Part shown: in pieces, positions 48,755-61,804 of the stretch
Position numbering within the stretch: position 1 is the stretch's first letter
Layout of the letters: each line of letters opens with the position of its first letter
DNA from: Mycoplasma sp. (ex Biomphalaria glabrata)
GTDB taxonomy: Bacteria; Bacillota_I; Bacilli_A; Mycoplasmatales; GCF-1484045
Direction: 5' to 3'
Length of the DNA stretch: 64,000 bases
Assembly (NCBI RefSeq): GCF_001484045.1
Contig: NZ_CP013128.1
Span: 68,783-132,782, forward strand
The notes under the pieces: model-generated
Told to the model about the DNA's origin: nothing
The model's input: the letters and a program-made list of their open reading frames with translations, nothing else
Database searches by the model: none
Position numbers and translations under genes: made by a program

Positions 48755-49863
48755 TAAAATACTCCTAAATATGATTCATATACTTTTAATGATATATCAT
48801 CAATTTCTTTTTTAGTTTTAAGCAAATAATTGTATTTATTCCTTAAAACTTCAATAAAGCCTGTATCTATATCATCTAAACATAAATTAAGCAATTTTTC
48901 TCTATTTTCAAATTTGCGATCATTTGCTAATGAGTCGGCACAAAACATAATTTTATCAAGCGATGTTGCTTTGATTGATGGTAATGTATGTGATTTAATA
49001 GCATCCATAACCTCATTATTACTAATATGTAGTACTCTTCTCGCAACGTCGGCTCCGATAATACCGTGTCATAAGTATTTTGGTTTAAAAGTTTCATGTG
49101 GTAAATATTTTTCAATATAGTGACGCTGTTTCAATTCAGTTCATTCTTTAGCAATATCGTGCAATATGCCGGCTTTGTAAGCTGGTATAACTGGCAAATT
49201 ATGAACATATGATAATTGAACAGCTATTTTCATAACTTGTTCACTGTGCGAAAAACGTGATGGAGATAAATGCAGGCGAGCAAAATCATAAAAATATAAA
49301 TTGTTTAATAAAATATAGCGATGAACTTTAGCCGGTAAATCATTTTGATTAAAATATTTAAAAAATGAACTACTACTTTCTAAAAAGTAATCATTCTTTA
49401 ATGATTTGATGTTAAATCTTTTTTTAATGTATGCTAATTTAACAATATTAAAATTACCATGTCTTTTAAATGAGTAGATAGGAATTTTTTTTACTAATTC
49501 TTTTGCATTCTTTCATTTATTAAATTGAATAGTTTGATCATCACCAATTAATAAAACAAAATTATTATCAGGGAAAGTTTCGTGCAAATGATTAACTAAA
49601 TCAATTGTATAGCTTTTTTGTTTACGGTTTATTTCTCAATCATACGTTTTTAAATATGGTATTTCCTCAATAGCAGCTTCAATCATTTTCAGACGATGAA
49701 TTGGGTGAATGTAATATTTAATATTTTTAAGTGGTGATTCAAAACTCGGAATGAATCAAATTTCATCTAAATTTAATTTTTCTTTTGCAAAATTAGCACA
49801 CTTCAAATGCCCATTATGAACGGGATTGAAGTAACCACCATATATACCAATTTTTTTACGCAT
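48754..49863 (-). CDS. nadD: Nicotinate-nucleotide adenylyltransferase fused to YqeK-type HD hydrolase
   Basis: A 369-aa two-domain protein. Residues 1 to about 185 form the NadD domain, with [11 protein letters not shown] at 9-19, the nucleotidyltransferase HxGH signature. It adenylylates nicotinate mononucleotide in NAD synthesis. From about residue 195 a YqeK-like HD domain follows, with HSEQ at 206-209, HDIAKEW from 235, and [11 protein letters not shown] further on. In YqeK relatives this metal site hydrolyses dinucleotides such as Ap4A. Fused NadD-YqeK proteins are known in mollicutes. The gene was recovered by reading TGA as Trp; I checked every line from 49021 to 49863 for TAA and TAG and found none. 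A TATAAT on the minus strand at 49907-49912 could be its promoter. Confidence 0.92.
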
Positions 49864-50152
49864 ATTTTTTAAACCTAAACTATTTAATTTTCCTACCAAT
49901 AATAAAATTATATAAATTATTATTTAATACTATTTAATAAATATTAATTTTTTTGAATATTTTTTAACACAATGAGGTTAATTTTCAATTTTTTGTGTGG
50001 TCTAGAATAGTTCTAATCCTTTTAAAGAAGTTTTTCTACCATCTAATAAATAATATCATCAATAGTTGTTGATTAATGTATCAATAACTTTAAATAATAT
50101 TTAATCAAACGACAAACTTATTTACAATTATTTTTAAACGTCACAAAATTTG
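49864..50152. other. Intergenic stretch between yqeH and nadD
   Basis: About 290 bp, very AT-rich. Apart from a TATAAT (minus strand, 49907-49912) about 44 nt before the nadD start, I see no coding potential, convincing hairpin or RNA gene. Confidence 0.5.
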
Positions 50153-51232
50153 TTAAAAAAATTTTTTTTCAAAATAAATACTTACATTTTCTGGAACTAT
50201 AATAGAAAGATTTTGTACATTTCCTTTAAATTTTATAACAGCTAAACCATTAATAATTATTGTACCCTGCTCTATTGTTTCATCGGTTAAAGAAATCGTT
50301 GACAATTTCACTTCTTTTCAATTGCCGGAATAATTTGGGCGAAAATTAGGTTTTTTAGATAACTCTATTCAATTTGATAAGTCATTGTAATTTAAACGTA
50401 AACGTTCTATTCTAATTTTATTTGAAACAAAAACAACAAAATTAGTTTTTGAACCACTTATAAAATTAATTTTTGCAATTCCGCCAAGAGCTAAACAATT
50501 TTTTTCTGATAGTTGGTAAACTTTTGGTTTTATGTGATCAAGGGTTGTAAAAAATTTCCCATCTTTAATATTAATTGATTGATAAATACTCATATTATTA
50601 TCTAATCCTGGTGTATCTATGATGGTAAATTCCTGACTGACTATTTCGATAAAATCTTTTGTTGTGTTTAACGATCTTGATGTAATTACTTTAGTATTTG
50701 GGATCAAAGCCTTTATTAAACTAGATTTTCCAACATTTGATAATCCAACAAAATAATTATTTTTATTTTTATTTAATTTATTAGCAAGTAACTTTAAATT
50801 ATATTGATTTTGACTACTTACAAAATGAACATTAATTTGAAAACCAAATTTTTTCTCTAAAATGTTTTTAACTTTTTCAGTCATGTGTTGAAAGTTAATA
50901 TTGTCATTACTTCATCAGTCAAATTTTGAAATAATAAAATCCACTTTATTAACGCTAGTGACTAGTTGAATTACTATAGGGTTATTAATGGTTTCGTGAA
51001 AATGGAATAAATCACTAATTATAAATAAGTTATCTTTAATGTCATAGAATTTGCTTAAATTAACTTCGAATTTTAATTGATTAAAAGTATCATCACCATA
51101 ATGTTGTAAGCGATAACAATTTAAACAAACAACGTTTGCTAAATCATACTTTTCTAAAGGAACATAACCAAATTTATTTTTATCCTCTGATTGCAATACA
51201 ATTCCACAACTTGCACATTTTTTGTAATTCAT
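50153..51232 (-). CDS. yqeH: Circularly permuted GTPase YqeH (30S ribosome assembly)
   Basis: 359 aa, close to the usual length. The N-terminal zinc finger has Cys6, Cys9, Cys36 and Cys39 (CASC and CLNC). The permuted GTPase motifs come in the order G4 (NKVD, 95-98), G1 (GLSNVGKSS, 163-171) and G3 (DTPG, 206-209). The family is required for maturation of the small ribosomal subunit. It starts 1 nt after the parC stop with an AGGAG site inside the end of parC, so it is probably cotranscribed with parE-parC. The C-terminal domain is AT-driven and ends SIYFEKKFF. Confidence 0.93.
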
Positions 51233-51233
51233 A

Positions 51234-53711
51234 TTATTTATTCTCCTCAGTAGATGTTGAAGAAAATGTGATTGAATTTAATGGAATAATTTCAAATTGA
51301 TCATCCTTAACAACAGATAAACTATTTTTTAAAGTTGCGCTATTAATTTTTGTTAAAAAAATAGTTGTCTTGGTAGATAAACCGACCAATCAATAACCTA
51401 AATAATGCTCGGTTGAGGTCAAAATAAACACAATTTTATTTTTAGGTTTGATATTAGGAATCTTAGATGCTGTATGTGATTTTTTACCTACTTCAAATGT
51501 ATCAATCGGTAATACAATTAATTGACGATTATTTAAAACAATTCCAATAACCGGTTCATTACCTATTAAATGTGCCTGTACTATTCTCTCATCTAATTTA
51601 ATATTAAAAGCCTTAACTCCGCTAGTTTTTAAATTTTGATATGGAATTTCATCAATAGAATAAATAATGTATTTTGAATGTGTAAATAAAACTATGTTTT
51701 TAGAAACTGGTGTCACTAATAATACTTTTAACAATGAATCTTCAGGTTTTAATTCATAACAACTCATGGCTTTAATTTTTGTCTCAGCAAATGACTTTAA
51801 CGACATACGTTTAATTCGTCCATCTTTTGTTACTAAAACTAATGTTCTTTCTGGTAATTGTTCGTCAATAATATGGTTATGATTTATATTCATTGCAAAA
51901 ATGATTTTTTCTGGACCATCTAATTTTCGCAAATCATGCAAGTGTGTTCCAAGATCGCGGATATTGTGGTTCCCAATTTCATGGACATTTATTAAAACAT
52001 AATTACCACGGTTTGTAATTACTAAAAATTTATCTAAAGTGTTTGATTCGAATATAGATACAATAGCATCTCCATCTTTTTTAATAAGTTGTTGTGCTGA
52101 TTCAGAAACGTTAATTTTTTCTTCTAAAACACGAACATAACCGTCGTATGTTGTTACACATGTTACTTGTTTTTCAAAAATCTGTGTTTTGTAAGTGGTA
52201 ACTAATTCGTTATTATTTAATTTAGTTCTTCTGTTGATTCCAAATTTATCACGAAGCTTTGTTAAATAATTAGTAATAAATTCAATTAAAATGGTTTCAT
52301 TATTAATGATATTGTTTAAACGTTTAATCTCTACTACAAGATGTTTTTGTTCTTCTTCTAATTTAGAAACATCTGTTGAGCTTAATCGATATAATCTTAG
52401 ATCTGCAATAGCAGTAGCTTGTTTTTCGTTAAACGAAAATTTATCAATTAAATTTCTAATAATTTCTTGTCGATTTGATGCTTTTCTAACTAATGCAATA
52501 ATTTCATCCAAAATACTTACTGATTTTATTAATCCTTCAACTAAATTTAAACGTTCTGTGTGTTTTACCAAATCAAATTTTGAACTACGGATTGTTATCT
52601 CTTTTTGAAAATTTATAAATGATTTAATTAAGTCTTTCAAAGTTAGCAAAGTCGGTTTATGATTATGAATTGCCACCATATTATATGAATATGGTTCGCG
52701 AATTGATGTACATGAACATAAAAATTCCAAAATTTGCTTAGTTTTTTCTTCGCTAACACAATCAGTAATAATAATAATTTTTAAACCATTCCTACCACTT
52801 TCATCAAGGATATCTTTTATTTCTTGAATGTTATTTTTTTCTTTTGCTTTATATATTGATTCGATAAAATTACTTTTAATAACATTAAATGGTAATTCAT
52901 CAATTACAATCTGATAACCTTTTTTAGTAGCAATAATAGTTGTTTTTGCCTGATTAAATATTTTTCCTTTACCTGTTGAATAAATTTCTTTTAATTGTTC
53001 TTTAGTAGCAATTATTTCTCCTCCTGTTGGAAAATCAGGACCTTGAATAATATCTAAAACATTATCAATACTAAAATTTTGATGGTGTAAACAATAAATA
53101 ATAGCGTTAATTACTTCTGTTAAATTATGTGGTGGAATGTCGGTGGCATATCCAGCCGCAATTCCGGTTGCTCCATTAACAAGAAGATTTGGAATAAAAG
53201 TTGGAAAAACAGTTGGTTCTTCTTCAGCATCATCAAAGTTATTTTGAAAAGTAGTAATTTTCTTATCAAGATGACCAACAATATATTCACTAATTTCTGA
53301 TAATTTTGCTTCTGTATAACGCATCGCAGCAGGACTATCACCATCAATTGACCCATTATTCCCGTGAACAGAAATCAATTGTGCCGACATTTTTCAATTT
53401 TGTGATAAACGAACTAACGCTTCATAAACGGATGTATCACCGTGTGGGTGATATTTTCCAATAACTTCTCCGACGATTCTTGCACATTTTTTAAAATCCT
53501 TATCATAAGTTAAACCTAGATTATGCATGGCATAGATGATTCTTCTCTGAACAGGTTTTAGACCATCGCGAATATCTGGTAATGCGCGATCTTGAATAAC
53601 GTATTTTGCATATCTTGCAAAACAAGTTGATAACACTGTATCAAAATTTGTATCAATGTACTCATTAATTCGTTCTACAACCTTGTTATCTTGATTATTA
53701 ATTTTTGCCAT
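51234..53711 (-). CDS. parC: DNA topoisomerase IV subunit A
   Basis: 825 aa; the cleavage subunit that decatenates daughter chromosomes with ParE. Seen: [17 protein letters not shown] (about residues 42-58), the quinolone-determining region [12 protein letters not shown], and the catalytic Tyr132 in [14 protein letters not shown] six-bladed C-terminal DNA-wrapping region follows, without a canonical gyrase GyrA-box that I could see. It is called ParC rather than GyrA because the partner upstream is ParE-like and because of GNNGSIDGD and the [18 protein letters not shown] context. TGA-Trp occurs at codon 106. It starts 12 nt after parE, with GGGGGTG in front. Confidence 0.93.
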
Positions 53712-53723
53712 ACCTCACCCCCG

Positions 53724-55655
<1,932 letters not shown>

Positions 55656-55756
55656 TTAATTTCCTTTTCACCTAATTTACATTTTATAGTTTTTTTTCAA
55701 AATATTTAGATGTGTAATAATGGAAAATCAAAATATTAAAAAAGTAAAATAAGAAT

Positions 55757-56725
55757 ATGATTGAAAATGCATTAATATTAAACTGTTTAATTGGCGGAAT
55801 CTTTATAATAGTAGGATATTTAATAGGTAGTTTGTCCCCATCTATTTTAATAAGTAAGAGACTGTATAACGTAGATGTGAGAACACTTAATTCGCAAAAT
55901 GCCGGAACTACAAATTTCGAAAGATCATTTGGAAAAAAATATAGTAGAGTTGTTTTCTCATTAGACGTAATAAAAAGTGTTGTTGCAATTGTTATATGTA
56001 TGATTGCACAATACGTTATTTCTCATCACATTCAAATAAATAATAATAATTTAGGAATTAGTCCAATAGTTGCTGGAATAGGTGTGATTTTGGGTCATCG
56101 CTTTCCAATATGACATAGGTTTAAAGGCGGGAAAAGCGTTGCATGCTGTTACGGAGTTTTGATATGTATTCACCCTATATTTATATTCGTAACACCAATC
56201 TTATTTTCTATTTTACGAAAAGGATTAAATGTTGTTTCAACAGCTAGCATGTTAACAGTCTCATTTTTATTTATATCTGTAATGGTAGTTTTACTTGCTA
56301 TCCCAGTCGTTGCTCCAAGTGAATGAAAAACATTATTTTTCCAAGGTGATTACAGCACAAGTGAAATTTCTTGATTAGCAAATAATATTGAAAACAATTC
56401 GTGATGAAGATTATTAATAACAGGTAACTACATTTATTATTTTGATATAAATAGTTATTTATCAAACGCAAGAAGCATTCTTACTAATTATTCAATTACA
56501 CAAGAAACAATTTATATATGAAGTGAAGGTTTAACTTGTTTATTAATTCCAATTTTTATTATCTTATTTCACATTCCAAATATTAAAAAAATAATAAAAG
56601 GAACTGAAAGGTTATACATCGAACCAAACAAACTTGCCCCAAAAAACGAAAGTGTTATTGTTATAAGTAACAAAACTAATGAAGATACCATTAAAAATGA
56701 AATTAATAATCCATCCGATATCTAA
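55757..56725 (+). CDS. plsY: Acyl-phosphate:glycerol-3-phosphate acyltransferase PlsY
   Basis: 322 aa; a multi-pass membrane enzyme that makes lysophosphatidate from acyl-phosphate and glycerol-3-phosphate, the first step of phospholipid synthesis. Motifs: YLIGSLSPSILISK (about residues 21-34), NAGTTNFERSFG (about 49-60) and GHRFPIWHRFKGGKSVA, where W is TGA and FKGGKSVA matches the family FkGGKgvA. It is longer than typical PlsY (about 200-240 aa) because of a long loop and C-terminal extension (IEPNKLAPKNES onward). It is divergent from parE. Its stop directly abuts the convergent stop of the DUF4238-like gene. Confidence 0.92.
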
Positions 56726-57781
56726 TTAAATATCAATATGATTTTGATATAAAACAATATTTTTATCATTCTTTTTAGATATATCAACAACTAGTCGATT
56801 ATATTCTCGAATAAAATTAGGATCACTAATAAAATCAAAAGTTATATGAACATTATTAAACTGCGTTTCTGGATTAAAACGAGCTTCAATGATTTCCATT
56901 TTCTTTTCTGTTTCACTTGGGTATGCTAAAATACACAAAATACGAGGAGTTAACGCTGTAACGAACAATTCATCTTGCTCTTTCATCAAGAATTCAGTTT
57001 TAATTCGTTCGCTAAACTCCTTGCAATTTTTACTATATGAATTTATTGATAATGTTAAATTGTTAAATAAAAACGTCATATCTATGTCATCAGAAATTCA
57101 TAAGAATTTAACGGCTTTAAAACTATACGAATAATAAAAATGTTGATTATATTTATTTAATAAATCATCCAATGTAGAAACATGATTATCACTAATATTA
57201 AAAGTATTTTCAATAGTTGGTATTTTGCCACTAAATGCTAATTTTTTACCCGATTCATACTTATATTTTGCTGATAATTTTAGCATTAATTCTAAATGCA
57301 ACTTTAATTTTAATGAAAATAAATCAAAAAAATTTAATTGGCTTCCTTCATCAAAGGACATCATAGCAAACGGCGACTCTGGGTTTTTAAAAAATGATCT
57401 AATATATTCTGATCGATAAAAAGCTGAAAAAATTAGAGTTACAACAAAAAAAATATCAACAATTGATATTTCTTCTGAAGAAAAATTTGAAATAAAATAA
57501 TTCTCAATTATCGAAATAGCTTTTGATGCTCCCGTTTCAATTCGTGACAATCCATGCTCTACACTATTTTCACGTGATAATGTATTTTCGTAAGTATAAC
57601 AATCAAAAATAGATTCGTCATGCGATAAATGATTTTTAGTGGTAATTCGAATAACGAATGGTTCCTTAAAACCATCATTAATAGCGTATATTACTCTTTC
57701 GCCATTGACATTAGATTCTCATTTTTTAACTCAAAACTGAGGAATTAAATGTTGCTTTTTTGTAAATTGACTTTTATCCAT
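56726..57781 (-). CDS. DUF4238-like protein
   Basis: 351 aa. The N-terminus KKQHLIPQFWVKKWE (residues 8-22) resembles the HxxPQFxLKxF start of DUF4238 proteins. FxCYTYENTL near residue 65 and a C-terminal NFIREYN segment are consistent with the family. The biochemical role of that family is not established to my knowledge. No signal peptide or membrane helix seen, so it is probably cytosolic. The start lies 9 nt after the stop of the UPF0154 gene without a strong ribosome site. The gene is unusual for a compact genome and could be horizontally acquired; base composition is like its neighbours. Confidence 0.75.
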
Positions 57782-57790
57782 TCTTAAATT

Positions 57791-58009
57791 CTACTTTAAG
57801 TTTTTATTCATTTGAGTTAAAATTGCTTTAATTTGTGCTTCTTTAGGTTTTCTACCCATTTGAGCATACATCATACGAATCATACCTTCATTAATTGGTG
57901 GGTTTTCACGTAATTGTTTTTTAATTAATTTTCTTGCTAAAAAAAATCCACCTGCTCCTCCAGCAATTAAACCAATAATTAACAATACAATACCTAATCA
58001 AACTTCCAT
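57791..58009 (-). CDS. UPF0154 (YneF-type) membrane protein
   Basis: 72 aa. One N-terminal helix, LGIVLLIIGLIAGGAGGFFLA, is followed by RKLIKKQLRENPPINEGMIR and MMYAQMGRKPKEAQIKAIL, the characteristic UPF0154 signature. AAGGAGTT precedes the ATG; Trp4 is TGA. Function unknown. The gene follows tkt by 38 nt, a neighbourhood also seen for yneF near tkt in Bacillus. Confidence 0.92.
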
Positions 58010-58047
58010 GTTATAACTCCTTTTTAATATATTCTAAATTGAAAAGA

Positions 58048-60020
58048 CTATTTTCCAAAATGCTGACTAACGCGTTTATAAATACTTTCAACATCAAAAT
58101 GCATTTTCTTAGCAACATCGTTTCCTGGTGCTGAATGACCAAATTCAGTTAATTCAATAACTATATCTTTGTCTTTCTTTAAGCGATAATAATGAGAAGA
58201 ATCTGCCGCTTCCAAGAAAATTATTTTTTTATTACCAAGAACTGAGTTAATAGTGTTTTCATCATTTCTCAAAAATAAATTTACAGACGGAACTGAAACT
58301 ATACGAATATTTTCGCAAACCATATTAAAGCGTTGCTTCAATTGTTGGGCTAATTCCACCTCTGAACCGCTAGCTACAATTGTTAATAAATGAGGATTAA
58401 TTTCTTTTTCAAGAATGTAACCACCTAACAATGTTCCTTCAACGCGAGCATTGTTTTGAAAAACAAGATTTTGTCTTGAACCGATAATAATTGTTGGTTG
58501 ATGACGATTAATTCTAGCATATTCGAAGGCTCCGATAGTTTCATAAATATCACATGGTCTAAATAATGTTGTATTTGGGATTGAACGAAGCATTGTTAAT
58601 TGTTCAATTGGTTGGTGAGTTGGTCCGTCTTCACCAGCAAATATTGAGTCGTGAGTAAAAATATATAAAACATGAGCATTCATTAAGGCAGCTAAACGAA
58701 TTGACGCTTTCATATAATCAGAAAATGATAAAAATGTAGCACACATTGGTCAATAGTGTTTTTGCAAAGCAATTCCGGCTGAAATAGCACCCATTCCAAA
58801 TTCGCGAACACCATACTTAATTCCATTAGGATTCTTATCCCTTCCTAAAATTCCTTTATGTCCTTCTACAAAAGTAGAACCAGATAAATCAGCTGACCCT
58901 GCAACTATGTGTTTTGGATAAACTTTTTCTAATTCTTTTAACACTTCACCAATACATTGTCTTGTAGCCATAGGTTTTTTATTTGGATTAATACGCTCAG
59001 CTAAATCATTCATATTTATTTTCCCAATTTCTGGAAAGGTGCATAAATTTTTTAATTCTGAGTGATGTTTTATTAATTCATTGAATTTTTGATTTCATTT
59101 TTTACAAGCAAGTTCTTTTGAATTCGTTATTTTTCTAAAAGAAGTATAAACGTCTGATGGTACTTCAAATGGTTGATAATTTCATCCTAAAGTTTCTCTA
59201 GTTTTTATTAAGGCATCAGCTGATAAAGGTGCTCCGTGAGCCTTTGGGCTATTAGCAACAGGAGAACCATATCCAATAATATTTTTAACTTCTATTAAAG
59301 TAGGTTTTGTACTTTTTTTAGCTTTTCTAATTGCTAAATCAATTGATCTTATATCATTTGCATCTTTTACTAAGATATAATTTCATGAATGTGCCTCAAA
59401 TCTTTTTTTATGATCAACGCAAGTTACTTGATCGCACATCGTATCTAATTGAACATCATTTGAATCAAATAGAACAATTAATTTTTTAATTTATGGCAAC
59501 CAGCTAAAGCAATAACTTCTTCCGAAATCCCTTCTTGTAAACAACCATCACCAACCATAACATATGTGTGGTAATTAATTAATTCATTAGCAATATGACC
59601 ATATTCAGCCTCAAGCAAGACTTGATTCAATGCCATCCCTACAGCACCTGCTAAACCTTGACCTAGCGGTCCTGTCGTGAATTCTATTCCTTGAGTAACA
59701 CCGTATTCAGGATGTCCAGGAGCTTTTGAATTTAACTGACGAAATTTTTTAATTTCTTCAATATTTAAATCCGGATTACCTATTAAATGTTGTATACCAT
59801 AAAGTAACATTGAAGCATGTCCGTTTGATAGAACAAAGCGATCACGATTAATTCACGTTGGATTTTTAACAGAATAATTCAAATGATTTTTGAATAATGT
59901 GTAAATTATTGGAGAAGCACCAAGTATTGCTCCAGGATGACCTGAATTAGCTCTCGAAACTGCATCTATTCCTAGGAAACGCATTGCGTTAATATTTCTT
60001 AAATCTTGATTACTTTTCAT
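58048..60020 (-). CDS. tkt: Transketolase, with an apparent one-base frameshift
   Basis: Transfers two-carbon ketol units in the non-oxidative pentose phosphate pathway using thiamine diphosphate. The first part (60020 to about 59490) has [21 protein letters not shown] and the cofactor motif [13 protein letters not shown]. The second part (about 59485 to 58048) has [30 protein letters not shown] and [14 protein letters not shown]. The two parts are in different frames. The first would stop at TAA 59478-59480 within HKLKN, while the other frame gives [14 protein letters not shown] exactly where expected. The junction is a run of six A; seven would restore the frame. Otherwise about 657 aa, normal length. 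GAGGAAA lies before the ATG. Confidence 0.88.
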
Positions 60021-60061
60021 AATTTCCTCACTGTAATTTATTGTATAAAGAATTTTTTGAA

Positions 60062-61804
60062 TTATTTTATTTTTTTAACAAATAATTCTTTTAATTGTTC
60101 ATCACTTACTTCTCCTGGCGCATTTAACATTGTATCTACACCAGCACTATTCTTTGGAAAAGCGATAACTTCTCTAATACTATTTAATTTTAGTAAAACC
60201 ATTACTAATCGGTCTAGTCCTAATGCAATTCCACCATGCGGTGGCGTTCCGTATTGTAATGCATTAATGAATTTTCCAAATTTATTTTTAATCTCTTCCT
60301 TTGATAATTTAATAGCTTCAAACATTCTATTCTGCATCTCTGCATCATAAATTCTTAAAGATCCACCACCTATTTCATATCCATTGATTACAATGTCATA
60401 AGCTTCAGCCTTTGCATTTTTCAAATCATGGTCAAAATTGTTTTCTCACACTTTAGTTGGTCTTGTAAATGGGTGATGTGCCGTGCTAAATTGATTAGTT
60501 ATTGGGTCGTGTTCAAATAATGGTCAATTAATAACTCAGCATAAAGCGAATTCTTGTTGGTATAAGTCAAAATCTTTAGCAACTTGTGTTCGAATTTGTC
60601 CAAGTGCATTTGAAGCTAATTCGTAATTATCTTTTATAAATAAAAATGTTCCTTCAGATACATTGACATTAGTTGCTTTTATTAAATCTTTTAAAATTTG
60701 TTGATTAACGTATTTCTTAATCGGAGATAAGGTAATTTGATTGTTTTCAATAATTAAATAAGCCAATCCATTGATACCAAATTTTTTAGCAGTTTCGGTA
60801 TAAGTGTCTATATGCTTTTTTGATAATTTTATATTCGGAATAAAAATACTTCTAATTTCTTTATTTTCTTTTTTTGCATTAGCAAACACTTGAAATTCAG
60901 AATTTTCAAAAATATTTGTGATTGTGTATAACTCTAATTGATAACGTAAATCTGGCTTATCAGAACCATATTTATCGATTGCGTCATCATAATTAATTTT
61001 TTGAATTGGATAATTAATTTTAATACCCTTTATCTCATCAAAAATATTAATAATCATATTTTCAATTAATTGCATAATTGTTTCTTTACTTTCGAAAGAC
61101 ATTTCTAAGTCCAACTGAGTAAATTCTGGTTGACGATCACTTCTCAAATCTTCATCACGAAAACATTTAACAATTTGAAAATACCTTTCCACTCCACCTA
61201 TCATTAATAGTTGTTTAAAAATCTGTGGTGATTGTGGCAATGCATAAAATGAACCTGGGTTCAATCTTGAAGGTACTAAAAAATCTCTTGCTCCCTCTGG
61301 AGTTGGTGTTGTCAAAACTGGAGTTTCGATTTCAATAAACCCTTTTTGATTTAAATAGTTACGAATGTAAATAAATAGTTGGTGACGGAATTGTAGAGAT
61401 CTTAAAACATTTGGTCTTCTAATATCTAAATATCGATATTTAAAACGGGTTTCATCCAAAGCATCTGTTATTTCGTTAATTATCAATGGTGTTGTGATAG
61501 CTTCATTTAAAATATCTAATTTTTCAACTAAAACTTCATATTTACCAGTTACAATTTCTAAATTAGGAGTTTTTCTTAGTAAAACTTTACCACTTATTGA
61601 TATAACAAATTCGTTTCGTAATTTTTTTGCTTCGTTTAGTAAATTTTCTGAGAACACTAACTGTGCTATTCCGGTTCTATCCCTTAAATCTACGAAAACA
61701 AGATTTCCCAATTTTCTAACTTTAGAAACTCATCCTTTTAATACTACTTGATTGTTTTCGTGATTAGTAATTGATAAGCATTCAACGCGAAAATTATTTG
61801 TCAT
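60062..61804 (-). CDS. aspS: Aspartyl-tRNA synthetase
   Basis: 580 aa, class II synthetase of bacterial AspRS type. It has an N-terminal OB-fold anticodon domain ([19 protein letters not shown]), then [12 protein letters not shown] and [11 protein letters not shown]. Motif 2 is [19 protein letters not shown], and motif 3 is [14 protein letters not shown] near the end, with an inserted bacterial domain between them. The start ATG overlaps the end of hisS by 11 nt, and the same hisS-aspS pairing occurs in other mollicutes. TGA-Trp codons occur in the N-terminus and around 60430-60535. Confidence 0.95.

Noticed and set aside
52291-52608. Plus-strand 105-aa ORF inside parC
   Set aside because: It is antisense to well-conserved ParC coding sequence, has no recognisable domain, and looks like a chance open frame in AT-rich DNA.
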